A stretch of DNA of 64,000 nt from Xenorhabdus sp. BG5 (GCF_015163665.1 NZ_JADEUG010000006.1:84409-148408); one strand, 5' to 3'. Numbered from the stretch's first letter, positions 18,547 to 29,052 are shown. Notes: a model not told the origin generated them from the letters alone. Numbers and translations: made by a program.

Positions 18547-18718
18547 AACATCTGATACTATCAGTATTATTGGTACGTCAGATAAAACCCCCCAAGATCC
18601 TAAAGAAAAGTTCACAGGAAAATTTATCGTCTCTGATGAAAGTCAACAAGATATAAGCAAGGAAAGGGCTAACGAAGTTAAGCCTTTTATTCAATGTGTC
18701 ACAGAGAAGATTTTATAA
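18539..18718 (+). pseudogene. Open-frame remnant of an unrecognised gene
   Basis: A 59-codon stretch without a start codon reads through normal-looking protein sequence (for example SDKTPQDPKEKFTGKF and NEVKPFIQCVTEKIL) to a TAA. It begins inside the GC-rich palindrome, which suggests that the element or a deletion removed the 5' part. I do not recognise the family and it does not resemble SseA or PbpC as I recall them. Confidence 0.4.
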
Positions 18719-19044
18719 TTGACATTGAGTGAAAAATACTAATTCAATGATCTTGGTCAGTATGTCTGTTTGGGAATTCATCGCCTGAGCGGGCATTATT
18801 TTATAAAATGATTATTTTCATCGTGTATAACGAAGCGAAAATGTGATTTATGCTAAAAAATGATATTTTCGCTAAGAAAGTTTTAATAAAATGTTATGTT
18901 TTTTGTAGGCAAGCAGAAACTCTCCTCCTATAATCAACGCCTATTTTTATCCCTGTCAGATACAGGGTAGAGCAGCCCTCCAGTTTTGTTTGGGGCGTAA
19001 AAATTAAAATGAATCATCGCTGAAAGTGCCAAAGAGGTTACTCA

Positions 19045-19473
19045 ATGACAATTGAACGTACTTTTTCCATTATTAAACCCAATGCAGTGAAGAAAGATGT
19101 TATCGGTTCTATCTATGCCCGCTTTGAAAGTGCAGGGTTTAAAATTATCGCAGCCAAAATGTTGCATTTGACGCGTGAACAAGCGGAAGGTTTTTATGCT
19201 GAACACAAAGGCCGCCCTTTCTTTGATGGTCTGGTGGCGTTCATGACCTCTGGCCCAATTATGGTACAAGTTCTGGAAGGTGAAAATGCCGTTCAACGTC
19301 ACCGCGATCTGATGGGTGCCACGAATCCTGATAATGCCTTGGCGGGTACTCTGCGTGCAGATTATGCAGACAGCTTTACTGAAAATGCGGTTCACGGTTC
19401 TGACTCTATTGAATCTGCAAATCGTGAAATTGCTTACTTTTTCAGTGATGATGAAATCTTCCCTCGTTTCTAA
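19045..19473 (+). CDS. ndk: Nucleoside diphosphate kinase
   Basis: Balances (deoxy)nucleoside triphosphate pools by moving the gamma phosphate through a phosphohistidine. The active His117 lies in NAVHGSDS and the N-terminus [15 protein letters not shown] is typical. The 142 residues match the family. The ribosome binding site is GAGG. An intrinsic terminator follows. Confidence 0.98.
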   Translation: MTIERTFSIIKPNAVKKDVIGSIYARFESAGFKIIAAKMLHLTREQAEGFYAEHKGRPFFDGLVAFMTSGPIMVQVLEGENAVQRHRDLMGATNPDNALAGTLRADYADSFTENAVHGSDSIESANREIAYFFSDDEIFPRF

Positions 19474-19522
19474 AGCTTTTCACTTAAGTAGCATATAAAC
19501 AGTAAAGTTTGTACAATGATGC

Positions 19523-19560
19523 GCCCCACTGATTTGGTTCAGCGGGGCATTTATTATTTT
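19523..19560 (+). terminator. Terminator after ndk
   Basis: GCCCCACTGA pairs with TCAGCGGGGC (one mismatch) and is followed by an AT-rich tract ATTTATTATTTTA. Confidence 0.75.
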
Positions 19561-19693
19561 ATTTCAATATCCATTCAATATAGCTCTGATTAAAAGAGAG
19601 AATGATCATTGAATTGGCAGTCACCGCATGAAAACTTAATGCTGAAATCAGATCAGCATAGAGCCGAAAGTGTAACAACGAGGCGATGTAACA

Positions 19694-20872
19694 ATGTCCC
19701 AACTTAACGAAACCGTACCACCTGCAACTTCCGCCGTATCTGTCGCGCCTGAAAAGAAAAACGGTAAAGTCAATTTGCTCGATCTTAACCGTAAACAAAT
19801 GCGTCAATTTTTTGTCGATATGGGAGAGAAGCCTTTTCGTGCCGATCAGGTCATGAAATGGATTTACCATTATTGCTATGACGATTTTGAGCAGATGACC
19901 GATATCAACAAAGTGCTCAGGGCGAAATTGCAACAAGTTGCTGAAATCAGAGCACCCGAAGTTGCAGAAGAGCAACGCTCTGCTGATGGCACAATCAAAT
20001 GGGCGATTACCGTCGGTGATCAACAGGTTGAAACGGTTTATATCCCAGAAGATGATCGCGCGACACTGTGTGTTTCATCTCAGGTGGGATGTGCTTTAGA
20101 GTGTAAATTTTGTTCTACGGCTCAGCAGGGTTTTAACCGTAATCTGCGCGTTTCTGAGATTATTGGTCAGGTCTGGCGCGCCGCTAAGATTATAGGGTCA
20201 CTGAAATCCAGTGGTCGTCGTCCCATTACCAACGTAGTGATGATGGGAATGGGAGAACCATTACTCAATTTGAATAATGTCGTGCCAGCAATGGAAATCA
20301 TGATGGATGATTTCGGCTTTGGTTTGTCAAAACGTCGTGTAACATTGTCAACATCTGGTGTTGTTCCTGCGCTGGATAAACTGGGAGATATGATCGATGT
20401 TGCACTGGCAATTTCCTTACATGCACCCACTGACGACGTTCGTGACGAAATTGTGCCCATTAACCGCAAGTACAATATTGAAGAGTTCTTGGCGGGAGTA
20501 CGTCGTTACCTGACAAAATCTAATGCTAACCAGGGACGTGTTACGGTGGAGTATGTAATGCTTGATCATATCAATGACAGCGTTGAGCAGGCTCATCAAT
20601 TGGCCGAATGCTTAAAAGATACTCCCAGCAAGATTAACCTGATCCCGTGGAACCCGTTCCCAGGTGCACCTTATGGGCGCAGCTCAAACAGCCGCATCGA
20701 TCGTTTTGCCAAGGTCCTGATGGGATACGGTTTTACAACCATTGTGCGTAAAACGAGGGGAGATGATATTGATGCAGCATGTGGGCAGCTTGCCGGTGAT
20801 GTCATTGACAGAACCAAGAGAACCATGAAAAAACGCCTTGCAGGTGAACCTATTCAGGTAAAAACAGTCTAA
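19694..20872 (+). CDS. rlmN: Dual-specificity RNA C2-methyladenosine methyltransferase RlmN
   Basis: Radical SAM enzyme that methylates A2503 of 23S rRNA and A37 of some tRNAs. The [4Fe-4S] motif is CALECKFC in [17 protein letters not shown], and the catalytic cysteine region near the C-terminus is [14 protein letters not shown]. The protein has 392 residues, a few more than E. coli because of its N-terminus. It starts the rlmN-pilW-rodZ-ispG-hisS run, and its cluster depends on the isc genes upstream. Confidence 0.97.
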   Translation: MSQLNETVPPATSAVSVAPEKKNGKVNLLDLNRKQMRQFFVDMGEKPFRADQVMKWIYHYCYDDFEQMTDINKVLRAKLQQVAEIRAPEVAEEQRSADGTIKWAITVGDQQVETVYIPEDDRATLCVSSQVGCALECKFCSTAQQGFNRNLRVSEIIGQVWRAAKIIGSLKSSGRRPITNVVMMGMGEPLLNLNNVVPAMEIMMDDFGFGLSKRRVTLSTSGVVPALDKLGDMIDVALAISLHAPTDDVRDEIVPINRKYNIEEFLAGVRRYLTKSNANQGRVTVEYVMLDHINDSVEQAHQLAECLKDTPSKINLIPWNPFPGAPYGRSSNSRIDRFAKVLMGYGFTTIVRKTRGDDIDAACGQLAGDVIDRTKRTMKKRLAGEPIQVKTV

Positions 20873-20943
20873 TTTTTTGTTTAAAATCGATGAATGGCTA
20901 AAAATCTGGCAAAGTTTAACATATCCTTATAAATGAAGATGGT

Positions 20944-21372
20944 ATGATACGGAAATCAATAATTTGGTCTATAGTTTGTTTTGGCCTGTTAACGGGGTGT
21001 GTGGAACGATCAACGCATCGCGCCCATCAGGTTGTTGCCATAGAGACACGATTGCAACTAGGGAAGGCTTATTTGGTGGACCGAAATTTACCGGCCGCTA
21101 AATATCATTTTCAAAAAGTCTTGCTGGCGGAGCCTCGTCATCCAGAGGCACATCTGGGTATGGCACTGCATGAACAATATGCAGGCCGTCCTGAAACCGC
21201 CAGTCAGCATTATAGAATGGCTATGCAGTATGCGGCTGAAAGTGATACCGTAGTACATCACTACCATATTTTTCTTTGTGAACAAAAGCAGTATGAAAAA
21301 GCTGAGCAATTGATCATGGAAAGTATGGCAAGCATGAAACGCGACACAGGTCGCTATCGCTGTGATAAATGA
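20944..21372 (+). CDS. PilW/PilF-type TPR lipoprotein, shortened
   Basis: A lipoprotein signal ends in LLTGC (Cys19), followed by tetratricopeptide-like repeats such as AKYHFQKVLLAEPRHPEAHLG. Between rlmN and rodZ many gamma-proteobacteria carry pilW/pilF, a pilotin-like protein for the type IV pilus secretin, of about 250 residues. This copy stops at 142 residues, after the third helix pair, with an abrupt CDK end; no type IV pilus genes are in the window. It may be a truncated relic. The E. coli genome lacks the gene at this place. Confidence 0.65.
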   Translation: MIRKSIIWSIVCFGLLTGCVERSTHRAHQVVAIETRLQLGKAYLVDRNLPAAKYHFQKVLLAEPRHPEAHLGMALHEQYAGRPETASQHYRMAMQYAAESDTVVHHYHIFLCEQKQYEKAEQLIMESMASMKRDTGRYRCDK

Positions 21373-21495
21373 TTTTTTGCGTTCAACGCAGCATGCAATA
21401 TTTAGATGATTTCGCTACACAAATTAAGTGATATGTTCTATTCATTTAATTTGCGTAAATTCTTTAACCCAGAACAGTACCAGTATCCCTTGCTA

Positions 21496-22506
21496 ATGAA
21501 GACTGAAACTTATCCAGAAGAAGCTAATCTGACAACAGGTCAGATTCTGCGTCAGGCTCGTGAAAAACATGAGCTTTCTCAGCAAACTGTGGCAGATCGC
21601 TTGTGTCTTAAACTGTCCACTGTTCGTGATATTGAAGAAGATAATATCCCGTCAAATATTTCACCGACATTCCTTCGTGGTTATATTCGCGCCTATGCAA
21701 AATTGGTTCAGGTGCCTGAATCTGAAATCTTGAGTACTCTGGATAAACAGATCCCCTCCAAGGCCATAAAAACGGCGCCTATGCAAAGTTTTTCAGCGGG
21801 GAAAAAACGCAAGAAACGTGACGGTTGGTTAATGAAAATAACATGGGCTGTTATTATTGTGTTGCTGGGAATGACATTCCTGTGGTGGTGGCAGAATTAT
21901 AAAGTACAACAAACAGAACTGTCTTCAATGGCTACACAATCAAATGCCCAGGATAGCCAGGTAACAGGCTCTGAAAATGACCGACTGGCTCCAAGTGCTG
22001 GGGAAAATAATGTAGCGCCTCTTAAAGAAAATCAATCCGCAACGACTGCTCAATCTGGTGTTTCCCAAGAAAAAACATCGTCGGCAGAGGCAAATGGCAC
22101 AGAAGTAAACAGCAAGTCTCCCGTATCTTCCAGTGCGCCGGTATCCACAGCAACTACTCAGCCTGCAAACAATGCAACGCCAGAAAATACGACTGCTAAT
22201 GTAGAGGCGAATAGTGTTGTTGTGAGCCCATCATCGACTGATGTAAACAGTATCAGCACTGCGAGCAACGGTGAGTTAGTGATAGATTTCAGCGGTGAAT
22301 GTTGGCTGGCAGTCGAAGATGCTAAAGGTAAGGTGTTGTTTAGTGGCATAAAAAAGAAAGGGGATAGCCTAAAACTTTCCGGTAATTTACCTTATTCGGT
22401 AAATATTGGCGCACCATCCAAGGTTAAGGTGCAGTTCCAGGGGAAACCCGTGGATCTGAGTTCCTTCGTGAAGAAAGGCATCACGGCTAAATTGACTCTG
22501 AAATAA
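21496..22506 (+). CDS. rodZ: Cytoskeleton protein RodZ
   Basis: Bitopic inner-membrane protein that links MreB to the cell wall elongation machinery. The N-terminal helix-turn-helix (ILRQAREKHELSQQTVADRL) binds MreB; a basic juxtamembrane KKRKKRDGW is followed by one transmembrane helix at about residues 111-132. A long Ser/Thr/Asn-rich periplasmic linker leads to a C-terminal domain (LVIDFSGECWLAVEDAKG). The start was chosen by homology (MKTETYPEEANLTTGQ); earlier in-frame ATGs exist, none with a convincing ribosome binding site. Confidence 0.93.
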   Translation: MKTETYPEEANLTTGQILRQAREKHELSQQTVADRLCLKLSTVRDIEEDNIPSNISPTFLRGYIRAYAKLVQVPESEILSTLDKQIPSKAIKTAPMQSFSAGKKRKKRDGWLMKITWAVIIVLLGMTFLWWWQNYKVQQTELSSMATQSNAQDSQVTGSENDRLAPSAGENNVAPLKENQSATTAQSGVSQEKTSSAEANGTEVNSKSPVSSSAPVSTATTQPANNATPENTTANVEANSVVVSPSSTDVNSISTASNGELVIDFSGECWLAVEDAKGKVLFSGIKKKGDSLKLSGNLPYSVNIGAPSKVKVQFQGKPVDLSSFVKKGITAKLTLK

Positions 22507-22597
22507 ATGCCTTAACTGTTTTGGCCAAATTATTCACCACAGCATAGTTGTCATTCTTATAAACAAAAATACAGGGATGTAGGGGAGTAATGTAAAA

Positions 22598-23719
22598 ATG
22601 CATAATGAATCACCGATAAAAAGACGTAAATCTACACGTATTTATGTCGGTAATGTGCCTATCGGGGATGGCGCACCGATTGCAGTGCAATCAATGACTA
22701 ACACACGAACAACTGATGTTGAAGCAACAGTCAATCAAATTAAGGCGTTAGAGCGTGTCGGTGTTGATATCGTTCGGGTGTCTGTTCCAACAATGGATGC
22801 AGCCGAAGCGTTTAAGTCGATCAAACAGCAAGTCAATGTCCCTCTTGTTGCCGATATTCATTTCGATTACCGCATTGCCTTGAAAGTTGCGGAATATGGT
22901 GTTGACTGTCTGCGCATCAATCCTGGCAATATCGGTAACGAAGAGCGTATTCGTCAAGTTGTCGATTGCGCTCGCCACAATAACATTCCGATTCGCATTG
23001 GGGTTAATGGTGGTTCACTGGAAAAAGATCTACAGGAAAAATATGGTGAACCCACACCCGAAGCGTTGGTTGAATCGGCAATGCGTCATGTGGATATTCT
23101 TGATCGCCTGAACTTCGACCAATTTAAGGTAAGCGTCAAGGCCTCGGACGTTTTCCTGGCGGTTGGGGCATACCGTTTACTGGCACAAAAAATTGATCAA
23201 CCGCTGCATTTGGGGATTACGGAAGCAGGTGGAGCCCGTGCTGGTGCGGTGAAATCTTCAATTGGCCTTGGCATTTTGTTGTCAGAAGGAATTGGCGATA
23301 CGTTACGTATTTCGTTGGCCGCAGATCCAGTGGAAGAAGTTAAAGTCGGTTTTGATATTCTGAAAGCATTGCGTATTCGTTCACGGGGCATTAATTTCAT
23401 TGCCTGTCCAACTTGTTCGCGCCAAGAATTTGATGTTATCGGTACGGTTAATGCGCTTGAACAGCGTCTTGAAGACTTAATCACCCCGATGGACGTTTCT
23501 ATCATTGGTTGTGTCGTGAATGGCCCAGGGGAAGCAGAAGTTTCAACGCTTGGCGTAACGGGTGCGAAAACAAAAAGTGGCTTTTATGAAGATGGTATTC
23601 GTCAAAAAGAGCGTTTTGACAATAACAATTTGATTGATCAACTTGAGGCGAAAATCCGGGCGAAGGCAACTATCCTCGATGCTAAAAACCGAATCAGTAT
23701 CAATCAGCTTGATGAGTAA
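22598..23719 (+). CDS. ispG: 4-hydroxy-3-methylbut-2-en-1-yl diphosphate synthase IspG
   Basis: Penultimate enzyme of the MEP isoprenoid pathway, converting ME-cPP to HMBPP with a [4Fe-4S] cluster. Cluster ligands Cys270, Cys273 and Cys305 are present ([11 protein letters not shown] and [11 protein letters not shown]). The 373 residues match E. coli (372). It follows rodZ in the conserved order and depends on cluster supply from the isc operon. Confidence 0.98.
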   Translation: MHNESPIKRRKSTRIYVGNVPIGDGAPIAVQSMTNTRTTDVEATVNQIKALERVGVDIVRVSVPTMDAAEAFKSIKQQVNVPLVADIHFDYRIALKVAEYGVDCLRINPGNIGNEERIRQVVDCARHNNIPIRIGVNGGSLEKDLQEKYGEPTPEALVESAMRHVDILDRLNFDQFKVSVKASDVFLAVGAYRLLAQKIDQPLHLGITEAGGARAGAVKSSIGLGILLSEGIGDTLRISLAADPVEEVKVGFDILKALRIRSRGINFIACPTCSRQEFDVIGTVNALEQRLEDLITPMDVSIIGCVVNGPGEAEVSTLGVTGAKTKSGFYEDGIRQKERFDNNNLIDQLEAKIRAKATILDAKNRISINQLDE

Positions 23720-23756
23720 TTTATTGGGGATATGAGCATATAGGTTTGCTTGCAGA

Positions 23757-23786
23757 TTGAACCTTGCAAGTATTCGCTTTTATAAT
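23757..23786 (+). promoter_or_regulatory. Probable hisS promoter
   Basis: TTGAAC and a perfect TATAAT are separated by 18 bases, 37 bases before the hisS start codon. The -35 region overlaps a small dyad CTTGCA/TGCAAG. Confidence 0.65.
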
Positions 23787-23822
23787 CGGTGGCATTGTAT
23801 AAATATTAATAAGAGATAAAAC

Positions 23823-25100
23823 GTGACAAAAAATATCCCAGCTATTCGTGGCATGAACGACTGCCTTCCTGCTGAAACGTCCATCTGGCAACGAGTTGAA
23901 TCTACGGTAAAGCGTGTGCTGTCAGGTTACGGTTTTAGTGAAATTCGGACACCGATTGTAGAGCAGACCCCGTTATTCAAACGTGCAATTGGGGAAGTCA
24001 CTGATGTTGTCGAAAAAGAGATGTATACCTTTGACGATCGCAATGGTGAAAGCTTGACCCTGCGCCCAGAAAATACCGCAGGATGTGTCCGTGCCGGTAT
24101 TCAGCATGGTCTGCTGTACAATCAGGAACAGCGCTTATGGTATATCGGCCCTATGTTCCGTTATGAGCGTCCACAAAAAGGCCGTTACCGTCAATTCCAT
24201 CAGTTAGGGGCTGAAGTGTTTGGCTTACAAGGGCCAGATATTGATGCTGAACTTATTTTAATGACAGCACGTTGGTGGCGCGAGCTCGGCATTGCGGATC
24301 ACGTCACACTTGAATTGAACTCCATTGGTTCATTAGAGGCACGCGCCAATTATCGTGAGGCACTGGTGGCATTCCTTGAACAACACAAAGAGAAATTGGA
24401 CGAGGATTGTCAACGCCGCATGTATACCAATCCACTGCGTGTATTGGACTCTAAAAACCCTGAAATTCAGCAACTTTTGAATGATGCACCGGAGCTGTTT
24501 GATTATCTTGATAGCGAGTCAAAAGAACACTTTGATGGACTGTGTCAGCTACTTGATAGTGCGGGGATCAAATACCGTATCAACCAGCGTCTGGTTCGCG
24601 GCCTTGATTATTACAACCGTACGGTTTTTGAATGGGTGACGTCGGCGTTGGGTGCGCAGGGAACCATCTGTGCTGGTGGTCGTTACGATGGCTTGGTTGA
24701 ACAATTGGGCGGTAAGGCAACACCAGCGGTTGGTTTTGCCATGGGCATGGAACGTATGGTCCTGTTGGTGCAGGAGGTTAATCCTGACTTTGTTGCTGAT
24801 CTGTCCGTTGCCGATGTTTATTTCTCTTCCTTTGGTGAAGGTAGCCAGCAAGCGGCATTGATATTGGCCGAAAAAATCCGTGATCAACTGCCAGAATTAC
24901 GTCTGATGACCAATCATGGCGGTGGTAACTTTAAGAAACAGTTGACGCGTGCGAGTAAACACGGTGCCAAAGTTGCCTTGATTCTGGGAGAAGATGAAAT
25001 TCAGACAGGCAATATTACAGTGAAAGATTTACGCAACGGTGAACAAGAAACGTTGTCACAACAAGCGGTCGCAGCGCGTTTGAGCGAACTGTTAGGCTAA
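23823..25100 (+). CDS. hisS: Histidyl-tRNA synthetase
   Basis: Class II synthetase charging tRNA-His. Motif 2 ([19 protein letters not shown]), the histidine-binding loop [15 protein letters not shown] and motif 3 (GFAMGMERM) are all visible. The length (425) matches E. coli (424). It is followed by yfgM after 14 bases, so hisS, yfgM and bamB may be cotranscribed. Confidence 0.98.
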   Translation: MTKNIPAIRGMNDCLPAETSIWQRVESTVKRVLSGYGFSEIRTPIVEQTPLFKRAIGEVTDVVEKEMYTFDDRNGESLTLRPENTAGCVRAGIQHGLLYNQEQRLWYIGPMFRYERPQKGRYRQFHQLGAEVFGLQGPDIDAELILMTARWWRELGIADHVTLELNSIGSLEARANYREALVAFLEQHKEKLDEDCQRRMYTNPLRVLDSKNPEIQQLLNDAPELFDYLDSESKEHFDGLCQLLDSAGIKYRINQRLVRGLDYYNRTVFEWVTSALGAQGTICAGGRYDGLVEQLGGKATPAVGFAMGMERMVLLVQEVNPDFVADLSVADVYFSSFGEGSQQAALILAEKIRDQLPELRLMTNHGGGNFKKQLTRASKHGAKVALILGEDEIQTGNITVKDLRNGEQETLSQQAVAARLSELLG

Positions 25101-25114
25101 GGAGAGAGACTCTA

Positions 25115-25735
25115 GTGCAAGTCTATACCACAGAAACTGAACAAGTTGACGCGATCAAGCGTTTTTTCTCTACCAACGGTAAATACCTTGCTGTTGGTCT
25201 GGTGCTAGGCATTGGTGTTTTGTTGGGTTGGCGTTACTGGCAGACTCATCAAACCAACCAATTGCATAATACGGCAGCAGTATTTGAAGAGTTGAACAAA
25301 TCACTGGCGTCGGGGTCGAAAGAAAATGTTGTTGCCGTAGAAAAATTTGCTAATGAGACGGACAATGTTTACGGTGTTATGGCTGATCTGGAACTGGCAA
25401 AACAGGCTACTGCTCAGAATGATTTGGCTCAGGCAGAGAAAAATTTGCTAGCCGCATCCGGTAAAGCCAAAGATGGGAACATGCAAGCAGTGTCTAACCT
25501 TCGTCTGGCCCGGGTTCAATTGGCGGAAGATAAAACAGATGTTGCATTGAAAACGCTGGATTTGGTCAAAGGCAAAGGCTGGCAGGTTATGGTTGAGGAT
25601 ATTCGTGGGGATATTCTGGCTAAAAAAGGGGATATTGCTGGCGCTCGTGCAGCCTATTCCACAGGGCTTGGACTTGAGGGCCCGCAGGTAATTAAGGATT
25701 TTATGAAAATCAAACTTAATAATTTATCCAACTAA
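25115..25735 (+). CDS. yfgM: YfgM, PpiD-associated ancillary SecYEG translocon subunit
   Basis: Membrane-anchored TPR-like protein that acts with PpiD at the SecYEG translocon in passing proteins to periplasmic chaperones. A short cytoplasmic end (ETEQVDAIKRFFSTNGKY) precedes one transmembrane helix at about residues 20-42, followed by a periplasmic helical repeat domain ending in KIKLNNLSN. The start codon is GTG after GGAGAGAG. The 206 residues match E. coli. Located between hisS and bamB as in relatives. Confidence 0.95.
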   Translation: MQVYTTETEQVDAIKRFFSTNGKYLAVGLVLGIGVLLGWRYWQTHQTNQLHNTAAVFEELNKSLASGSKENVVAVEKFANETDNVYGVMADLELAKQATAQNDLAQAEKNLLAASGKAKDGNMQAVSNLRLARVQLAEDKTDVALKTLDLVKGKGWQVMVEDIRGDILAKKGDIAGARAAYSTGLGLEGPQVIKDFMKIKLNNLSN

Positions 25736-25751
25736 GGGAGCCAACTTCATA

Positions 25752-26924
25752 ATGCAGCTGCGAAAAACACTCTTGGTTGGGCTGGTTGCTTCTGTTCTGC
25801 TGGCAGGTTGTTCAAGTGAACAGGATACGGTAACAATGTCACCGTTGCCAAAGGTTGAAAATCAATTCAAACCTCGTATCGTTTGGGATAAGTCCGTTGG
25901 GAGTGGTACGGGAGAGTATTACTCTCATTTATCACCAACCTGGCAGGGTTCAACAGCTTACGTTGCTGACCGTCATGGTGTTGTCAAAGCATTTGATATA
26001 GACAGCGGCAAAGAGATATGGGCAACGGATCTGTCAGAAAAAGCAGGTTTATTGTCATCCCGTTTGCCAGCGCTGCTTTCTGGTGGTTTGACTGTATCCG
26101 GTGATCGGCTGTATGTCGGAACAGAAAAAGCCAAAGTCATCGCACTGGATGCAACGAACGGTAAGGTTGAATGGGAATCAACGGTTGCTGGCGAAGCGTT
26201 GTCCCGCCCTGTCGTGAGTGATGGTTTTGTCTTGATTCATACCGGCAATGGTATGTTGCAAGCATTAAACGAAACCGATGGTAGTATTGCTTGGTCAGTG
26301 AATATGGATACGCCTTCGTTATCCGTTCGTGGTGAATCCGCGCCTGCCGTAGCCTATGGTGCAGCTATTGTAGGTGGTGACAATGGCCGTATTAGTGCGG
26401 TGCTGTTGTCTGAGGGGCAACTCATTTGGCAACAGCGTATTTCTCAGGTAACAGGTTCTACCGAAATAGATCGCCTGAATGATGTTGATATGACTCCGGT
26501 TATTTCTGACAATGTGATTTACGCGATTGCTTATAATGGCAATTTGGTAGCAATGGATATGCGTTCAGGCCAGATTATCTGGAAACGTGATCTGGGATCG
26601 GTGCATGATATGGTAGTCACTGATAGCAATATTTTCATTGTTGATCAAGATGACCGTATCTTGTCCCTGCGTAAGAGTGATGGTGTGACATTATGGTCGC
26701 AAAATGATCTCTTGCACCGTAACCTGACGGCACCGGAAATGTACAATGGTTATCTGGTTGTTGGTGATGTTGAAGGTTACTTGCATTGGTTGAATATGGC
26801 TGATGGCAAATTTGTGGCGCAGAACAAGGTTGATAGTTCTGGCCTGTTGAGTCGTCCGGTTGTTGCCAGCGATAAACTGATGCTCCAAGCGAAGGACGGG
26901 ACAGTTTATCTGTATACCCGCTAA
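25752..26924 (+). CDS. bamB: Outer-membrane assembly lipoprotein BamB
   Basis: Lipoprotein of the BAM complex that folds beta-barrel proteins into the outer membrane. Lipobox LLAGC gives Cys20 as the lipidated residue. The rest is an eight-bladed propeller with PQQ-like repeats (for example VKAFDIDSGKEIWATDL and LVAMDMRSGQIIWKRDL). Length 390 matches the family. A terminator follows. Confidence 0.97.
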   Translation: MQLRKTLLVGLVASVLLAGCSSEQDTVTMSPLPKVENQFKPRIVWDKSVGSGTGEYYSHLSPTWQGSTAYVADRHGVVKAFDIDSGKEIWATDLSEKAGLLSSRLPALLSGGLTVSGDRLYVGTEKAKVIALDATNGKVEWESTVAGEALSRPVVSDGFVLIHTGNGMLQALNETDGSIAWSVNMDTPSLSVRGESAPAVAYGAAIVGGDNGRISAVLLSEGQLIWQQRISQVTGSTEIDRLNDVDMTPVISDNVIYAIAYNGNLVAMDMRSGQIIWKRDLGSVHDMVVTDSNIFIVDQDDRILSLRKSDGVTLWSQNDLLHRNLTAPEMYNGYLVVGDVEGYLHWLNMADGKFVAQNKVDSSGLLSRPVVASDKLMLQAKDGTVYLYTR

Positions 26925-26957
26925 TTTCAGAGCGTGTTTTACATAACACGGAATTAT

Positions 26958-26996
26958 ACGGCTCCTGGACAATAACAGGGGCCGTTTCGTCTTTTT
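26958..26996 (+). terminator. Terminator after bamB
   Basis: ACGGCTCCTG pairs with CAGGGGCCGT (one G-U pair) and is followed by TTCGTCTTTTT. It separates bamB from der. Confidence 0.82.
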
Positions 26997-27086
26997 AGTA
27001 TCTTTGTATCTTGCTGTGGTGAACGATATTGGGAAGCCATTTTCAGCAGGATATCGATTTAAATCTAGTCATGAGGCATCAAGAAA

Positions 27087-28580
27087 ATGATACCTGTCGT
27101 TGCGCTGGTTGGGCGCCCCAATGTTGGAAAATCCACCTTATTTAACCGATTAACCCGAACCAGAGATGCGCTGGTAGCGGATTTCCCTGGCTTAACCCGT
27201 GATCGTAAGTATGGACGGGCAGAGGTTGAAGGGCAGGAATTCATCATCATTGATACGGGCGGTATCGATGGTACGGAAGAAGGCGTAGAAACGCATATGG
27301 CTACGCAATCTCTGATGGCCATAGAAGAGGCGGACATTGTTCTGTTTATGGTTGATGCCAGATCGGGATTGATGCCTGCTGACCATGCGATTGCCAAGCA
27401 TCTGCGTAGCCGTGAAAAAGCAACTTTTCTGGTGGCGAATAAAACCGATGGTATCGATATTGATACTTCGATAGCTGAGTTTTATTCACTCGGTTTAGGG
27501 GATGTTTATTCCATCGCGGCTTCCCACGGTCGTGGTGTGACACAACTGATTGAACGTGTGTTATTGCCGTTTTCTGATAAAGAAGAAACGGAAGAAGTCG
27601 AATTAACTGAGGAAGAAGCTAACGCAGCTTATTGGGCAGAGATGGAGCAAGCCGAATTAGATGCTTCTGCTGAACAGGAAAAAGAAGAGGAGGCATTTGA
27701 TCCCACAACTTTGCCTTTGAGACTTGCGATTGTTGGTCGTCCTAATGTAGGTAAATCCACATTAACCAATCGTATTCTCGGTGAAGAGCGTGTTGTCGTT
27801 TTTGATATGCCAGGTACAACCCGTGACAGCATTTATATTCCCATGGAGCGTGATGGCCGTGAATATATTTTGATTGATACCGCGGGTGTGCGTAAGCGTG
27901 GAAAAGTCACTGAAACAGTTGAAAAATTTTCTGTGATTAAAACGCTTCAGGCGATTGAAGATGCCAATGTTGTATTGCTGGTAGTGGATGCTCGTGAAGG
28001 CATTTCTGATCAAGATCTCTCTCTGCTTGGTTTTATTCTTAACAGTGGTCGTTCCCTGGTTATCGCCATCAACAAATGGGATGGCATGAGTCAGGAAGAT
28101 AAAGATCACGTTAAGGATATGCTTGAGCTGCGTTTGGGATTTGTTGATTTTGCCCGTATTCACTTTATTTCTGCGCTACATGGTAGTGGTGTTGGGAATT
28201 TATTTGAATCAATTCTGGAAGCCTATGAAAGTGCAACCCGTCGCGTTAGTACTTCCTTATTGACCCGTATAATGCGCATGGCGGAAGATGATCACCAGCC
28301 GCCAATGATCCGTGGTCGTAGGGTGAAAATGAAATATGCCCATGCTGGTGGATATAACCCACCTATTGTGGTTATCCACGGTAATCAAGTAACAGATTTA
28401 CCTGATTCCTATAAGCGTTATTTGATGAATTATTTCCGTCGTTCTTTAAAGGTGATGGGAACACCTATCCGCATCCAATTTAAAGAAGGGGCTAACCCTT
28501 ATGCGGATAAGAAAAATACATTAACAGCAACTCAGCTCCGTAAACGTAAGCGTTTAATGGAACATCTGAAAAAACGGTAA
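27087..28580 (+). CDS. der: Ribosome-assembly GTPase Der (EngA)
   Basis: Essential GTPase for 50S subunit maturation with two tandem G domains. Each shows GRPNVGKST (near residue 8 and again after the acidic linker) with matching DTGG/DTAG and NKxD motifs (VANKTDG, AINKWDG). A KH-like domain and a basic tail ([14 protein letters not shown]) complete it. Length 497 is standard. It marks the end of the conserved block; beyond it lie accessory protease genes instead of the E. coli yfgJ-xseA. Confidence 0.97.
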   Translation: MIPVVALVGRPNVGKSTLFNRLTRTRDALVADFPGLTRDRKYGRAEVEGQEFIIIDTGGIDGTEEGVETHMATQSLMAIEEADIVLFMVDARSGLMPADHAIAKHLRSREKATFLVANKTDGIDIDTSIAEFYSLGLGDVYSIAASHGRGVTQLIERVLLPFSDKEETEEVELTEEEANAAYWAEMEQAELDASAEQEKEEEAFDPTTLPLRLAIVGRPNVGKSTLTNRILGEERVVVFDMPGTTRDSIYIPMERDGREYILIDTAGVRKRGKVTETVEKFSVIKTLQAIEDANVVLLVVDAREGISDQDLSLLGFILNSGRSLVIAINKWDGMSQEDKDHVKDMLELRLGFVDFARIHFISALHGSGVGNLFESILEAYESATRRVSTSLLTRIMRMAEDDHQPPMIRGRRVKMKYAHAGGYNPPIVVIHGNQVTDLPDSYKRYLMNYFRRSLKVMGTPIRIQFKEGANPYADKKNTLTATQLRKRKRLMEHLKKR

Positions 28581-28606
28581 TTATTTAAAAATATTGATAT
28601 AAATAG

Positions 28607-28632
28607 AAGGGCTATTATTAGCCCTTTATTAT
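28607..28632 (+). terminator. Terminator after der
   Basis: AAGGGCT-ATTATT-AGCCCTT forms a 7-bp stem followed by TATTATTT, 26 bases after the der stop codon. Confidence 0.75.
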
Positions 28633-28830
28633 TTCTGCATTTAAAGAATAGTTTAATCATCATAAAACAGAACAGATAGGAATAATTTTAAAAATTAATC
28701 TAATTAGCTTTGAAAAGCTGTCAAACTTATTAATAGGTTTATTGCGAATTTAGTTTTAATAATTTAGGCTTTTCTTTTTTATTGTATTAAATAGTATGTA
28801 AATCAGAGAGTAACGCTACTTTCCTGGTAA

Positions 28831-29052
28831 TTAATAGCTATCTTCTGGTTCAGTATTTTTTTTGTTTTTATATAATAAAGAATTATCTCCAGAGTTTAAG
28901 GCATCTTCTTTGGTTGATTGCTTCATGAGTTTATTAACATGATCCAATGTTTGCAAAACATACTTCTTATCGTTAACATCACAGGTTTTTGCAATATATT
29001 CTAATAAATAAGGGGGGATTATATTTTGTTTTCTTGTTCTATTGTCAATCAT
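28831..29052 (-). CDS. Stand-alone protealysin-type propeptide protein, 73 residues
   Basis: The first 50 residues match the N-terminal propeptide of the two neighbouring M4 peptidases: IIPPYLLEYIAKTCD (Pro13-Pro14) and KYVLQTLDHVNKLM. Then the similarity ends and a short hydrophilic Asn/Lys/Glu tail leads to the stop. There is no trace of a peptidase domain downstream. In protealysin the PP motif of the propeptide blocks the active site. The gene keeps the same leader as the peptidase genes (AGGG about 8 bases before the ATG), so it is probably translated. It could be a trans-acting inhibitor or folding helper, or a relic of a third gene copy. Confidence 0.65.
   Translation of the reverse strand: MIDNRTRKQNIIPPYLLEYIAKTCDVNDKKYVLQTLDHVNKLMKQSTKEDALNSGDNSLLYKNKKNTEPEDSY

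Larger units (their letters stand above)
18327..19044. other. Degraded intergenic region between sseB and ndk
   Basis: No intact gene is present in these 718 bases. In E. coli sseA, yfhM and pbpC lie between sseB and ndk, so this is a deletion scar. It holds a small hairpin (AACGCT-AAAT-AGCGTT at 18477-18492), a GC-rich palindromic element, and a 60-codon open stretch without a start codon. The last 150 bases are ndk leader, with a TATAAT at 18929-18934 but no good -35 element. Confidence 0.7.

Noticed and set aside
27762..28163. A 133-codon frame antisense to der
   Set aside because: Shadow of the second G domain of der, with low-complexity composition and no start signals.
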